Shown here in pieces: positions 28,158-38,280 of a stretch of 64,000 nt of DNA. The stretch lies in the NCBI GenBank assembly GCA_016795105.1, contig JAEUIH010000024.1, positions 28,111 through 92,110 on the forward strand. Reading direction: 5' to 3'. The position numbers and the translations under genes were made by a program. Positions within the stretch are counted from its first letter, which is position 1. Each line of letters opens with the position of its first letter. The notes beneath the pieces were generated by a model. It ran no database searches. It saw nothing but the letters and a program-made list of their open reading frames with translations, and was not told the origin of the DNA. Source of the stretch: Planctomyces sp. Lineage in GTDB: Bacteria; Planctomycetota; Planctomycetia; Planctomycetales; Planctomycetaceae.

Positions 28158-31100
28158 ATGGCCAGTGAATCTGAGATTTTTCAGAAGGTTCTTGCCGCGA
28201 ACCTCCAGGAGCGAGACTCCGTATTGGTCAACGAGTGTGGTTCCGATGCCATGCTGGCTGCGCGAATCAGGCAGTTGCTCCAAGCGCACGAACAGGCGGA
28301 TGAGAGCTTTATGCGGCCGGCTTCTTCTGAGCCTGAGACCACTGTGATTCCAGGTCCGTCTGACAAGAGCGGCGCAAGAATCGGCCACTACAAGCTCCTG
28401 CAAAGAATTGGGGAAGGAGGCTTTGGCGAAGTTTACATGGCAGAGCAGGAGTTCCCGGTGACTCGAAAGGTGGCCATCAAGGTCATCAAGCCGGGGATGG
28501 GCAGCCGCGAAGTGATTGCTCGCTTCGAATCTGAACGTCAGGCTCTGGCCCTGATGGAGCATCCAAACATCGCTCAGGTGTTTGATGCGGGAACAACGGA
28601 CACGGGGCAGCCGTACTTCGTCATGGAACTGGTTCGAGGGATTGCAATTACGGATTTCTGTGATCGAAATCAGATGTCCTTCGAGGAAAGACTGAAGTTA
28701 TTCATCAGTGTTTGCAATGCCATACAGCACGCCCACTTTAAGGGCATCATTCATCGCGATATCAAGCCTTCCAATGTCCTGGTGACACTGTTCGACGGTG
28801 TGCCGGTCGTGAAGGTGATTGACTTTGGTGTTGCTAAGGCAACCGCTCAGAAGCTGACTGAGAAGACTCTCTTTACAGCCTTCGGCCAGATGATCGGAAC
28901 CCCCGCCTATATGAGTCCGGAACAGGCGGAAATGAGCGGGCTCGACATCGATACTCGAAGTGATGTCTATTCGCTGGGAGTACTGCTGTATGAACTTCTC
29001 ACGGGATCAACCCCACTTGACCTCCGCAAACTTCGCGAAGCTGGATTCGCGAAAATGCAACAGATGATTGCTGATCAGGAACCTCAGCGACCGAGCCTTC
29101 GCATTTCGTCCCTCGGACAGGAAGCCGCCAGTCTGGCTGACAACCGCAATACGGATCTTAAACGATGGGTGCAGGCACTACAGGGAGACCTTGACTGGAT
29201 AGTCCTGAAGACACTCGAGCGAGATCGAAACCGAAGATATCCGACACCCGGAAGTCTGGCGGCTGATCTCGAACGGTACCTGAATGGCGATGCAATCGAA
29301 GCCCGGGCACCTTCACTTTGGAGCCGCGTTCAGCGATTCTGTCGGAAACACCGCGGTGCAGTGCTTTCCGTAAGTGTCGTCATGGTAGTTCTGATACTTG
29401 CAACAGCACTCTCGACATTCCTGGCATGGCGTGCAATCAAGTCTGAACAGATCGCCACTCTTCGCACGAAGGAAGCAGACCAAAGTCGCAGGGAGACGCT
29501 TGAGGCATTGTTTGAGGCTCAGAAGGCAAAAGAACGGGCTGAGGGTCTGACAGCGAAAATTGCAGCGTCCGCCGTCACACTGGAATTCAGCGAAACGAAT
29601 CTCCTGAAGCTGGCCGCACAACTCCGGGAACTGTCTCCATCGCAGCGTCGAATGCGGGAATACATTAAGTGGTATCTTTATGGAGCACTTCAATTCCTTG
29701 CATCTGGTTCCGGACACAGTCCAGCAACGTCATTGCACCAGTCTGAGTGGACTCTGCATGCAATACATGATGGAACACTGCTGGCGAGTGAAAGTTCAAC
29801 GGATCTTTCAATGTTGGACGTGAAGACCGGACAGAGAATCTGGCACCTCCGGGAAGTGTTTCCCGGAGGTAAGTCCGTCTATACTGCAACGATTGTTCAG
29901 GAAACAGTGCTGGCCGCTTCCGACGGCCTCTTGTGCGGACTGTCGAAAACTACTGGAGAACCGCTCTGGAGTCATCAACATCCACTACTGACCACGGGAG
30001 ATATGGGGGTACCTGATCTGGACACAATCTCCGGTGGCCCTAGTGGTCATGCGGAATGGATTTTTCTTGACACGGCACCTGTTGAGTTGATTGAAATCGC
30101 GTCCGGAAAGAAGTCTTCATTACCGGACCTGCAGGGGAAAGAGGTCACGGACTATCTCTGGAACCGATCGCGATCATTACTCATGATTCGATTGGAAACC
30201 GGCCGAACTCTTGTGTTTGATCCAGGACAGGGAAGGCTGCTTTTGGATCATGTCGTCGGAGGGAAAATCAATGCCTGTGTTTTTTGCGAAACAGACGACG
30301 TTCTTGCCATGGCCATGACGCATCCAGACGACGGAACGCAACAAATCTACTTTTGGCGACCAGGATGGAGTCAGTTACGGGCAAATAAGAGTCTACTGGT
30401 GAATTTTGAGCCGGATACAGTGTCGTTTTCTGACAGGTATACCATTTCATTTCGCAAGGACGCGGAATCTGACTGGGGGACAGAAATTCGTCCAGGGGCT
30501 AAACGTTGCTGGCTGTCATCGAGGGTGATTGAGGAGGCAGAAGAGTCTGATGTCAGAACTATTGAAGCGTTTGTCTGTCATGCGAATGAGGACTGGTTGC
30601 TTGTTCAAACAGACGATGCAGATGCCGTCGAGAGCCAGAAGCTGTTGAATCGCAGAACGCTCAACTCGACTGATCTGTCAACGCTGTCGGAATCGGCCCC
30701 AGGGCTTCTTCAGAAGCTTCCCTGTCACCGCTTTCTCGTAGATCATCATCGGAGCGTCCTGTTCGACGTGCTGACCGGATTGGAGTTTCCCGGCTATTAC
30801 TGGAATCGCTTCCAATTTGATGAATCGTCCGGCCTTGTTCTTTGCGGAAATCCGGGATACTTCGATCTGCTGATGCCACTGGATATTGAAGGAGTTTCGG
30901 ATTCGGATCTTGTGTTGCTTACGGAGTTGACCATCTGTGGAGAACTCGGGAACGACAACCTGGTTGTGCCGTGGGATGAGGAGCGTTTTGCCTTCCGCCT
31001 CGAAGAGGCACGCAGGCGTGGCGTTTTCTCAACGACGTCACCTCATTTTCAGTCATTTCTGACCCAGCCGGGTTTTTGGCAGGCGAGAAGATTCTTTCAG

Positions 31101-31850
31101 CATCTGTCAACCGGGAGTTCGTTCAGTAAACTCGTTGGTGTACTCGATGAGTTTGCACTTCGTGTTCCGAATTTTCGCGGAGTCAGTGAGTTACTCAGAG
31201 GAGTTTCTCAGCAAACGGAGATTTCCCCTCATGACAGGCTCCGGCTGGAAATTCTCATCGCAAAAAAATGGCCCGAGCAGTATGCGAACACGATTCAGTA
31301 TGCCATGGTTGCCTTCGATTACCCAGGAAAACTGAATTCGGAGTATTCCGATTTGATTTTCGCGGCAACACCGGACCTGGAGCTTGCTGATCTTCTTCTG
31401 CAAGTCTCCGAATTCAGGAAAACGATGGTGGATGGTCTCGTCAACGCAAACCAGGAGGAAATCGAGGCGTGGTGCCTTGCGGCGGTCGGCAAGCTGGATC
31501 AGGCCCTTGAGCGTATCACAAATCGGCTCGAAACGCTTGATTCACCGTCGCCATCGGTCCCGGCAACACAGTCCGACGGTGTCGCTGAACGAAACTCCCT
31601 GGCAACACGACTCAAGGTACTTCGATACTTGTTACTGACAAAGTTCAGAAAACCAGATGCTATTCAACAAGCGGCGGGTGTCGAGGCTGCAAAATCACTC
31701 GGTGCATCAACGGGGGGAATGGCAGATGTACGAGATTCATGGCAGGAGTTCTCTGACGCGAATCCGGATAGCTCCGTTGGGGTTATTTGGCGACTCGTGT
31801 TTCCGGACACAGAACCGTCTGACGCAACGAATTCCATCCAAAATCCCTGA
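28158..31850 (+). CDS. Large membrane Ser/Thr protein kinase with C-terminal propeller-like region
   Basis: 1230 residues. The chosen ATG has GGGGAG seven bases upstream; an in-frame TTG lies two codons earlier. The kinase domain spans about residues 75-370: 'RIGEGGFGEVYMAE', a VAIKVIK lysine, HRDIKPSN, DFGVAKA and 'GTPAYMSPEQAE'. A transmembrane helix follows near 397-420, then a short coiled coil and a roughly 800-residue exported part. The first half of that part has PQQ/WD-like strands ('LDVKTGQRIWHL', 'GLSKTTGEPLWSH'). It partners with the sigma factor upstream. The C-terminal 250 residues are helical and unrecognised. Confidence 0.88.
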   Translation: MASESEIFQKVLAANLQERDSVLVNECGSDAMLAARIRQLLQAHEQADESFMRPASSEPETTVIPGPSDKSGARIGHYKLLQRIGEGGFGEVYMAEQEFPVTRKVAIKVIKPGMGSREVIARFESERQALALMEHPNIAQVFDAGTTDTGQPYFVMELVRGIAITDFCDRNQMSFEERLKLFISVCNAIQHAHFKGIIHRDIKPSNVLVTLFDGVPVVKVIDFGVAKATAQKLTEKTLFTAFGQMIGTPAYMSPEQAEMSGLDIDTRSDVYSLGVLLYELLTGSTPLDLRKLREAGFAKMQQMIADQEPQRPSLRISSLGQEAASLADNRNTDLKRWVQALQGDLDWIVLKTLERDRNRRYPTPGSLAADLERYLNGDAIEARAPSLWSRVQRFCRKHRGAVLSVSVVMVVLILATALSTFLAWRAIKSEQIATLRTKEADQSRRETLEALFEAQKAKERAEGLTAKIAASAVTLEFSETNLLKLAAQLRELSPSQRRMREYIKWYLYGALQFLASGSGHSPATSLHQSEWTLHAIHDGTLLASESSTDLSMLDVKTGQRIWHLREVFPGGKSVYTATIVQETVLAASDGLLCGLSKTTGEPLWSHQHPLLTTGDMGVPDLDTISGGPSGHAEWIFLDTAPVELIEIASGKKSSLPDLQGKEVTDYLWNRSRSLLMIRLETGRTLVFDPGQGRLLLDHVVGGKINACVFCETDDVLAMAMTHPDDGTQQIYFWRPGWSQLRANKSLLVNFEPDTVSFSDRYTISFRKDAESDWGTEIRPGAKRCWLSSRVIEEAEESDVRTIEAFVCHANEDWLLVQTDDADAVESQKLLNRRTLNSTDLSTLSESAPGLLQKLPCHRFLVDHHRSVLFDVLTGLEFPGYYWNRFQFDESSGLVLCGNPGYFDLLMPLDIEGVSDSDLVLLTELTICGELGNDNLVVPWDEERFAFRLEEARRRGVFSTTSPHFQSFLTQPGFWQARRFFQHLSTGSSFSKLVGVLDEFALRVPNFRGVSELLRGVSQQTEISPHDRLRLEILIAKKWPEQYANTIQYAMVAFDYPGKLNSEYSDLIFAATPDLELADLLLQVSEFRKTMVDGLVNANQEEIEAWCLAAVGKLDQALERITNRLETLDSPSPSVPATQSDGVAERNSLATRLKVLRYLLLTKFRKPDAIQQAAGVEAAKSLGASTGGMADVRDSWQEFSDANPDSSVGVIWRLVFPDTEPSDATNSIQNP

Positions 31851-31894
31851 TTGTGATCGACTGGATGGCTTGTGTATCGAGTTGCAAATCTCCT

Positions 31895-32656
31895 TTAATC
31901 CTGCTTGCTCGTTCTACGCTTGAACCGAAGTTGTTCCAGTTCCCGTTTCAAGGGCTGCCAATACGTTTCGTCCGCTTCGCGTTCTGCCAACTCTTCGCGG
32001 GTTAATTCCTGCTGCACCGCTGATCGGCTCCCGGAAAGTGCTTCCCCAAGCAGTTTGCGACGAGCCAGTACCTCACGAAGGAGAACTGGATGACTGGAAG
32101 CCAGACGGATCAGCACTTCTGGTGTTCGAGACTCTCGTAACCAGAAGCGAATCTGATCTTCATTCGGGCTGTCTCGAAACTCCTCATAATGAGCATCGAC
32201 CAGCCGGCGAATCATGGGCCAGTCTTTGTCTTGCTGAGTCTTCTTGGCCATCACAAGGTCTTCGATTCCAAGCAACTCGTAGGTGGCTCCATCAGCATCC
32301 TCAAGAGACAATCGTCGTTCCCAAAGAACGGCGAATTCATCACAACCTCTCATTCGGGTCATCACGTCAAGACGCATTCCCATCGCGTCCGTGTGGTGAC
32401 AGCGAAAATGCACAGCGTGACCTCGCTCGAGATACTCGGGATCGAAGGGAGGGATGGCAATGCACTCGGCCTGCAGTTCTTTCAGTGCCCCTTCGAGTCG
32501 CTGCAGGTTGTCATGATTGGCTGGAATGACAATATCACAATCTCGACTAAACTCGGCCGCGCCGTAGAACACGCAGGCCTGACCGCCCATAAGCAGGTGC
32601 CGAACCTCGTGGCAGGAAAGCGTCGAAAGGACTTTGATGATCGGGTTCGGGATCAA
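31895..32656 (-). CDS. Nucleotidyltransferase-fold protein (DUF6036-like)
   Basis: 253 residues from a TTG start with a strong AGGAGGAG just upstream. The N-terminal 'HEVRHLLMGGQACVFYGAAEFSRDCDIVI' (in parts) shows the GG...D-x-D pattern of minimal nucleotidyltransferases and AbiEii-like toxins. 'RLDVMTRMRGCDEF' and 'LGIEDLVMAKKTQQDKDWPMI' follow as expected for DUF6036. The C-terminal 80 residues are helical. It may be the effector of a toxin-antitoxin-like pair with the overlapping small gene upstream; toxicity has not been shown for this subfamily. Confidence 0.75.
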   Translation of the reverse strand: MIPNPIIKVLSTLSCHEVRHLLMGGQACVFYGAAEFSRDCDIVIPANHDNLQRLEGALKELQAECIAIPPFDPEYLERGHAVHFRCHHTDAMGMRLDVMTRMRGCDEFAVLWERRLSLEDADGATYELLGIEDLVMAKKTQQDKDWPMIRRLVDAHYEEFRDSPNEDQIRFWLRESRTPEVLIRLASSHPVLLREVLARRKLLGEALSGSRSAVQQELTREELAEREADETYWQPLKRELEQLRFKRRTSKQD

Positions 32657-32810
32657 GTGCTCCTCCTACTCGCAGATAAAATTCCCATAGCTTCATGGAT
32701 TCATGCCATCGCTCCAGCGGTGTCAGGCAGTACCACTCACGCCACGAGTCCTCTTCGTCACGTGCTTCTTCGCGTCGCTTCAACTGTTGTAGAATGATGC
32801 TCTTGTCCAT
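32547..32810 (-). CDS. Small partner protein overlapping the nucleotidyltransferase gene
   Basis: 87 residues: charged helical N-terminus (MDKSIILQQLKRREEARDEE), then 'WYCLTPLERWHESMKLWEFYL' (in parts), 'GGALDPEPDHQSPFD' and a basic tail 'RSGLRVLRRGRV'. I recall similar small proteins before nucleotidyltransferase genes in planctomycetes, with the same PEPD-SPF core and VLRR-type end, so I take the full length as real. It overlaps the downstream gene by 110 bp in a different frame. Possible antitoxin or specificity subunit. Confidence 0.6.
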   Translation of the reverse strand: MDKSIILQQLKRREEARDEEDSWREWYCLTPLERWHESMKLWEFYLRVGGALDPEPDHQSPFDAFLPRGSAPAYGRSGLRVLRRGRV

Positions 32811-32958
32811 AGCTGCATTCTACGAGCAGTCCGGAAACGATGGAAGGACTGACAACAGGACAAACAAGACAAACTCTGTGATGCGCCATTCTCGCTGTCT
32901 CCGTCGAGGATCAGACATTTGAGTTCGCCGCGGGGTTCAAGTCCCGAAATGCCAGGAT

Positions 32959-34413
32959 TCATGACTCGTCTCGTCTGGCAGATTCGATTTCAGAGCGGCC
33001 CAGCCAATAGCACGCCAGTGATGCCGGAATATTCAGCAGTCGAGTCGCCACACGGAGTCCCGGGGCCGCCTGAATTCTGAAATCAGAAAGTTCCTGAGTG
33101 ACTACATAGCCGCGTTGAATCTTATGCTCATCGCAAAACTCAATCATCCCCTTCAGATCTGAAAGTCCGGTATGGGCTGATGACCGATATTTGACCTCAA
33201 ACGGCACCAAATCTCCCTCCACATCCGCAATGATGTCGACCTCGCGATCATTTTTCCCGCGCCAGTATGAGAATCCAACGCTCTGCGCATAGTACCGAGT
33301 AAACACATGTTTGAAGAATGCCGTCTCGACGGCACGAGACAGTCCCTCGGCATCTTCGAGGAGTGCCTTACCTTTCAGCAACACGCCTGGTCCGATGGCG
33401 GCGTCTGCTAGGTAGATCTTGACGCGGCCTCGCAAAACCTGCTTGCCGTAACCAAATGGTCGTAATCGATGGATGAGATGGGTGGCTTCGAGCAAGTCGA
33501 TGTAGCTGCTCACCGTTGGTCGTTTGGCTTCCAGAGCCGAACAAAGCGTCGGCATCTCCAGCAGTCCGCCATCATGCAGACACAGATAGAGAAATACCTG
33601 TTCCAGTTCCAGCACTCGCCGGACACCAAAAAGTGCCGTCATGTCACGTTTTAAAACTTTATCGACGATGTCTTCCCGAAGCAGCTTCTGTGCGAGGGGG
33701 ATACTGTCGACCAGCGCACTTTGAGGAAATCCGCCTCGCAGCAAATACTCATGGAACAAGCCTGTCAGGGGGCGTGCATCTGCACTCATGCTGGCAAATT
33801 CTGTCGGGGACCAGTCAAACAGCTCACGCAGTGAACCTACTGGTGCAAGAGATGGCACCTGGAGCTTCTTCAGCTGAAGGTATTCGTAAAATGACAGTGT
33901 CGCCAGGCGAATAGTCTGCCAGCGCCCGACGCCCGACTCCTGCCCTTCCGTCACAAGTGGAGTCGCTGAACCGGTCACGGCAATGCGCCGTCGTTTTTCG
34001 AAATCGACCTGATGCTTTAGCCAGGTCTGCCAGTCCTTGGCGACCTGGATTTCATCAAGGAACAGGTACTCCGGACCCTCACGGGCCGGTTCAAGTTCCC
34101 GCCATAACTGAACCAAACCATCCAGCCCCAGTAACTTCAGCAACGGATGATCAAACGTGACATACAGGATGTTGTTGGGCGAAGCTCCCTGAGACAGTAG
34201 ATCGTCGATGACTTGCAGGAAGAGCGTGGTCTTGCCGACTTGCCGGGCTCCAGAAAGCAGCAAAGCCCTCCCTCCGGGAGGCGCTTTCGCCCAAGCTGTA
34301 ATCTCACGAAAGGCGGCACGCCGCCAGTCCGGCAAATCGGGAAAACGACCACCACCCCACCAGGGGTTGTATTGACGAAGAACGGCGATCACGTCTGGTT
34401 TTGAAGCTAACAT
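32959..34413 (-). CDS. AAA_14/DUF4143 ATPase
   Basis: 484 residues. Walker A is 'GARQVGKTT' near residue 55, Walker B is 'YLFLDEIQ' near 115, and 'AVTGSATPLV' is the sensor segment. The C-terminal DUF4143 domain (about 220-420) ends with a PD-(D/E)XK-like core, 'REVDIIADVEGDLVPFEVKYR' (in parts). This family is widespread, of unproven function, and often found near toxin-antitoxin and mobile genes, as here. Confidence 0.88.
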   Translation of the reverse strand: MLASKPDVIAVLRQYNPWWGGGRFPDLPDWRRAAFREITAWAKAPPGGRALLLSGARQVGKTTLFLQVIDDLLSQGASPNNILYVTFDHPLLKLLGLDGLVQLWRELEPAREGPEYLFLDEIQVAKDWQTWLKHQVDFEKRRRIAVTGSATPLVTEGQESGVGRWQTIRLATLSFYEYLQLKKLQVPSLAPVGSLRELFDWSPTEFASMSADARPLTGLFHEYLLRGGFPQSALVDSIPLAQKLLREDIVDKVLKRDMTALFGVRRVLELEQVFLYLCLHDGGLLEMPTLCSALEAKRPTVSSYIDLLEATHLIHRLRPFGYGKQVLRGRVKIYLADAAIGPGVLLKGKALLEDAEGLSRAVETAFFKHVFTRYYAQSVGFSYWRGKNDREVDIIADVEGDLVPFEVKYRSSAHTGLSDLKGMIEFCDEHKIQRGYVVTQELSDFRIQAAPGLRVATRLLNIPASLACYWLGRSEIESARRDES

Positions 34414-34506
34414 AGCTCTCTTTTTGCCAAAAGTGTCACTTTAGTGCAAGTGTAATGTACTTAAATGTGATGTTTAGTGTTTTTCGACGTGACTTTGGCT
34501 CTGTTT

Positions 34507-34722
34507 CGTCGCCGGCACAACGATGTTTTCGTTCCACTCGCTTCTGTCTCAGGAAACTCCTGCCGGAGTCGCCACCCGTGCATTCCGTCACAAGAAACTG
34601 ATCATTCGGCGGCCCAAGGTCATGTCGCATATTCTGCGTGCGTGCTTTCGAAGTTGTCACGACGCCGTTCGTCGCCCCAGTCGATGCGCCGTCGATGTGA
34701 TCGAAGCGTCGAACGGCTGAGT
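34507..34722 (+). repeat. Interspersed repeat, copy 1
   Basis: The first 110 bp (GCCGGCACAACGATGTTTTC...) align closely with 46152-46262, and the ends of the two regions (TCGAACGGCTGA here) also look related. No start or conserved protein frame is evident in either copy. The stretch between the ATPase gene and the gene at 34763 holds nothing else. Confidence 0.6.
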
Positions 34723-34762
34723 GCGAACTCGTATCGGTCAATTGGGTAGCCTATGAGTCTCA

Positions 34763-35227
34763 GTGAAGAACATGCAAGAATTCACCATATCAATTGCGGG
34801 ACGCTGCTGGTGCCCGGATCCCGACCATGCCGGAGGACTGGCGGATTTTCCGACCGCCAGGGTTCATCTTTCCGAGGAAGAATTGGCCCATATTCGATCC
34901 GGGCACTGCCGATACGTTGCCAGCCAGTTCGATCACGCTCCTGATTGGCAGCCGTACGGCAAAGGCCATCAGGAGTGGTTCGGACTTGAAGCTCGTCCAC
35001 TGTCGCTGGGGTTTTCTTCCGCAGTCTTGCTGATTCCGTTGTTTGGCCATACTGAAGGATACTGTGGAGTCGCAGTACAACAACGCGAACGCTGGAACGA
35101 TGAGCGTCGCCGAGCAAGTTTAAACGCATTGCGCCGGCTGCTTCGCGAGCATGGCGATGAGATCGATATCACGGGGTATCATGACATCACTGAACTTCAG
35201 AGGCTCTCGACAATCAAGCCACGATAA
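34763..35227 (+). CDS. Hypothetical protein
   Basis: About 150 residues from a GTG, or from an ATG three codons later (MQEFTISIAG). It is rich in charged and aromatic residues, with 'CWCPDPDHAGG' near the start, a central hydrophobic strand 'FSSAVLLIPLFGH' and a helical end 'RRRASLNALRRLLREHGDEIDI'. I recognise no family. No clear ribosome site is visible, and the end overlaps the convergent DUF1330 gene by about 30 bp. Confidence 0.45.
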   Translation: MKNMQEFTISIAGRCWCPDPDHAGGLADFPTARVHLSEEELAHIRSGHCRYVASQFDHAPDWQPYGKGHQEWFGLEARPLSLGFSSAVLLIPLFGHTEGYCGVAVQQRERWNDERRRASLNALRRLLREHGDEIDITGYHDITELQRLSTIKPR

Positions 35228-35484
35228 ATGGCACCGCGATGACGATACTGGGCGGCTTCCTGATACGCAGGACTGTCGTACCAGGCTCGGGCGGCTTCCA
35301 GCGATGGGAACTCTGCAATTACGACTCCCTCCACATCGGGTCCTTCCAGCGTGATGTGTTTGCCATAGGCGGCCAGCACCTTGAGCGGATGCCCGGCCAT
35401 TGTTTCTCCGACCCGAGCCCAATAGGCCTCCAGTTCGGATTGATTGAGTGTCTTCTCTCGTATGAACACGACATAAGCGGACAT
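35197..35484 (-). CDS. DUF1330 protein
   Basis: 95 residues, the full length of the ferredoxin-like dimeric alpha/beta barrel family DUF1330. Landmarks are 'YVVFIREKTLNQSELEAYW', 'LEGPDVEGVVIAEFPSLEAARAWYDSPAYQ' (in parts) and 'YRGLIVESL'. Proteins of this kind often accompany small oxidoreductases. It follows the SDR gene by 30 bp in the same operon. Confidence 0.88.
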   Translation of the reverse strand: MSAYVVFIREKTLNQSELEAYWARVGETMAGHPLKVLAAYGKHITLEGPDVEGVVIAEFPSLEAARAWYDSPAYQEAAQYRHRGAIYRGLIVESL

Positions 35485-35514
35485 AGATCTCTCCTGTGTG
35501 TTTGAAGATTGAGA

Positions 35515-36270
35515 TTATCGCTGGCCGCCTGACGCAAGAATCACTTCGCCGGTCAACCAGCCTGAATCATTCGAAGCCAGAAAGGCGACCACTTTGGCGA
35601 TGTCTTTCGGCGTGCCCATTCTCCCCAGCGGAGTCATAGCCACCAACTGTCTCTCGATATCGCTGCCGACGCCGTAGAGTCCCGCCGTCTTTGTGCCTTC
35701 GCTCAGCGTGGCTCCTGGATTAACGGAGTTCACTCGAATGCCGCGAGGAGCAAGTTCTTTAGATAACACACCGGTGATTGCATCAAGACCCGCTTTGCTG
35801 GCTGAGTAGATTGAGTACCCGGGTGGATGTGAACGAGAAGCACCAGATCCGATGTTGATGATACTGCCGCCATTCGGTCCAAAGTGGTTGAGCGATTCAC
35901 GGATGACCAGCAGGGGGCCAAGCAGGTTGACGTTGATCTGGCGGTGAAACTCGTCTTCTGTCAATTCGGTGACAGGCATCGCCTGAAATACCCCGGCATT
36001 GTTGACCAGAATATCGAGCGTCCCGAAGGTTTCATTCACCTGTTCGAATAGTCGAGTGATATCGCCGGCCTTCGCAACATCCGCCTGAACCGCCTTTGCA
36101 CGACCGCCGTCGGCGACGATCGCATTGACGACGGATTCTGCGCCAATTCGGTCGCTTGCGTAGTTCACCACGACGCCGGCTCCAGCCGCTGCCAGCTCTC
36201 TGGCGATTCCCGCACCAATCCCTTTGGATGCGCCGGTCACGACGGCGCTTTTTTTGTGTAATTTTAACAT
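35515..36270 (-). CDS. SDR-family NAD(P)-dependent oxidoreductase
   Basis: 251 residues from MLKLHKK, chosen because AGGAGG lies seven bases upstream. Rossmann motif '[14 protein letters not shown]', 'LVNNAGVF', catalytic Ser in 'INIGSGAS', and Tyr/Lys in '[11 protein letters not shown]'. The C-terminus '[15 protein letters not shown]' is typical of FabG-like reductases, which act on a 3-oxo or other carbonyl group; the substrate is unknown. It lies between a sigma-factor gene (65 bp upstream) and DUF1330. Confidence 0.9.
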   Translation of the reverse strand: MLKLHKKSAVVTGASKGIGAGIARELAAAGAGVVVNYASDRIGAESVVNAIVADGGRAKAVQADVAKAGDITRLFEQVNETFGTLDILVNNAGVFQAMPVTELTEDEFHRQINVNLLGPLLVIRESLNHFGPNGGSIINIGSGASRSHPPGYSIYSASKAGLDAITGVLSKELAPRGIRVNSVNPGATLSEGTKTAGLYGVGSDIERQLVAMTPLGRMGTPKDIAKVVAFLASNDSGWLTGEVILASGGQR

Positions 36271-36335
36271 AACTGTTCCTCCTTGCCGTTTTGACAACCC
36301 GGAGGCACGACTGTGACAACTCTTTCCAGATTTCT

Positions 36336-37217
36336 TCAGTTGAGATGCAGTGACTTCCGGAAGCCTCCGTCGTCGAGGAGTTGTTTCAGCCAGCCGACCT
36401 GATCCCTTGGCTGGAGAAACGGTTGCTCGCGGAAGACACCTGCGTAATGTTCATCCAGAGTCTTCTCGATGGTTCTTGTGACACCTGCTGCCATTTCAGT
36501 GATTCGCCGCAGATGTGACGGCGCGAATTGCAGACGATTGGGATCGACGTGCCCCACCTCAATGAAGCCTCGTGTCTTCTTCGCACATCGACACGGGTTG
36601 TTGGGATTGACGAGACCACATTGACCGTGCATGAACTGATAAAGATCACGCCGAGCACGGGAAAGGCTTTGTCGGAAGTTGTCGGCCGACATCTCCAGGA
36701 TTTCACTGCCGACCGCATCGCTGGCTCCAAAGATCACGCCGAGCGTGAAGATCAGCCGTTGTTTGCGGTCCAGGCAGAGCAGCATGCCGGTGGTACAGGA
36801 GATCCTGGCTTCCTCGACCAACAACGGCACATCCACCGGCATACTTTTCGGATCAGGGAATTCAAGGTCTGGAGTGTCATTTATGGCGTCGGCGTAACTC
36901 GAAAACGTCTGAGCCTCGGATTCGCCGCCTCGGCGTTTCATGTTCAGCACGTGGTTTGCCGTAATGCGATACAGCCATGTTCGAAAATGGCTTTCACCCT
37001 TGAAGGTGCTGAGTCGCATAATGACCTTCACCAAAACTTCCTGCGTGACTTCTTCGGCATCGTGAGCGTGGAACACCATCCGCACGGCGATGTTGTAAAT
37101 CCACGCCTGATGCCGCAGGACTAATTTCTCCAGGGCCTCACGGCTACCCTGCAATGCCTTCTCGATCAACTCGGAATCCATTGACTCGTCGATTGTCTCA
37201 ACAAAGGGATTGTGCAT
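36336..37217 (-). CDS. Sigma-70 family ECF sigma factor with C-terminal extension
   Basis: 293 residues. Region 2 is clear ('[21 protein letters not shown]', '[19 protein letters not shown]', in parts). Region 4 is '[42 protein letters not shown]' (in parts). A further 100 residues include a cysteine group '[12 protein letters not shown]' and a helical end, longer than a minimal ECF factor. AGGA lies eight bases before the start. It is first in a three-gene operon with the SDR and DUF1330 genes. The cysteines might sense redox state or bind metal. Confidence 0.85.
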   Translation of the reverse strand: MHNPFVETIDESMDSELIEKALQGSREALEKLVLRHQAWIYNIAVRMVFHAHDAEEVTQEVLVKVIMRLSTFKGESHFRTWLYRITANHVLNMKRRGGESEAQTFSSYADAINDTPDLEFPDPKSMPVDVPLLVEEARISCTTGMLLCLDRKQRLIFTLGVIFGASDAVGSEILEMSADNFRQSLSRARRDLYQFMHGQCGLVNPNNPCRCAKKTRGFIEVGHVDPNRLQFAPSHLRRITEMAAGVTRTIEKTLDEHYAGVFREQPFLQPRDQVGWLKQLLDDGGFRKSLHLN

Positions 37218-37483
37218 TGTCTCATTCCTCGCTGTTGATTCAGAAAACTCAATTGTACTCCAGGGGGATCAACTCCTTCGACACACCGAACGCAAGACTG
37301 TGACAGTTGCGATTGAAAATACCGCATACGTACTGCGAATTGAGCAGAATCGTATTTTCCGCGAGTTATCAGCTTGCTGTCTCCGTGGGTATGACGCGAG
37401 GGGGGATCTCCTTCGACCTGTGTGGAAATAGTTCTTTTCGAAGCACCGTTTTTGTAGTCGTTCAGGACTTTCGCAGCGAGTCT

Positions 37484-37987
37484 TTATCCCCGCACCTTCT
37501 GGACAGCCGGCAGCATCAGTCCGATCAGTATGGCAATGATTGCGATCACGACGAGACCCTGTGGTCGATCCTTGACGAATCGACCAGTGTTTGTCGCAAT
37601 TCTTCCGTCGCTGAACTGCACAGAGTCGCTCCAGTGGAAACTCATCCCGCTGACGTCTGCATCAGTGACGACCCACTCCGTCGTACCCACTAACCGATCA
37701 CCATTCGCCGCTCGAAATACCACGACTCCGGACCCCATCATGGCCCCGGAATCGTCTATGGGGATTAGGGTGACTTCACCAACAGACATGAACCTGCCGA
37801 GATGTGAGGCGGTTCCCTCCATCGTAAACGGCGATGGACCATCGGGAACGTAGTCAATTCTTCCCTCCCAATTGTTCAGTTTCACCGGCGACCCGGCGGC
37901 GACGGCGGATCGAGCGGGTATTGCAAGTGAAGCGAATGCGGCCGCAAACGCCCCGAGGGCTCCGCGTCGGCTGACAGATTGATCCAT
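37484..37987 (-). CDS. Tat-type exported protein with pilin-like C-terminal tail
   Basis: 167 residues from MDQSVSRRG, preferred for its GGAG and twin-arginine leader 'SRRGALGAFAAAFASLAIPA'. The middle is an all-beta domain without recognised family ('WEGRIDYVPDGPSPFTMEGTASHLG', in parts). The last residues 'LVVIAIIAILIGLMLPAVQ' followed by KVRG match the N-terminal hydrophobic segment of pseudopilins and DUF1559 proteins, here placed at the C-terminus. It may act as a membrane anchor, or the gene may be a chance fusion to a DUF1559 start. From 37218 to 37483 nothing is seen. Confidence 0.7.
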   Translation of the reverse strand: MDQSVSRRGALGAFAAAFASLAIPARSAVAAGSPVKLNNWEGRIDYVPDGPSPFTMEGTASHLGRFMSVGEVTLIPIDDSGAMMGSGVVVFRAANGDRLVGTTEWVVTDADVSGMSFHWSDSVQFSDGRIATNTGRFVKDRPQGLVVIAIIAILIGLMLPAVQKVRG

Positions 37988-38280
37988 AGTGAATTCTCCA
38001 TGAAAAGTGAGATGCAGGAATCGGGAATTGATGTCGTGCAAAAAAAGGCACAGAGCAAGAGGTGAGGTTCAGTTACAGTACTGGTCAGGCCATTACCAGC
38101 TAAAGTCCTGTGATCGGTTCCAGCCTCCTCTATTCATGCGTAGTTCACGCCATGAACCTGCAGGCAAATTGATGAGATTTTTGAAATCGAAGATCGGCTG
38201 TCTGCGGCGTGCCCAGATGACAAACTGGTCAACCGCGGGGGGCGGGGCAACCGCGGGGACAGTCCTCGTAGTCGCCGGTA

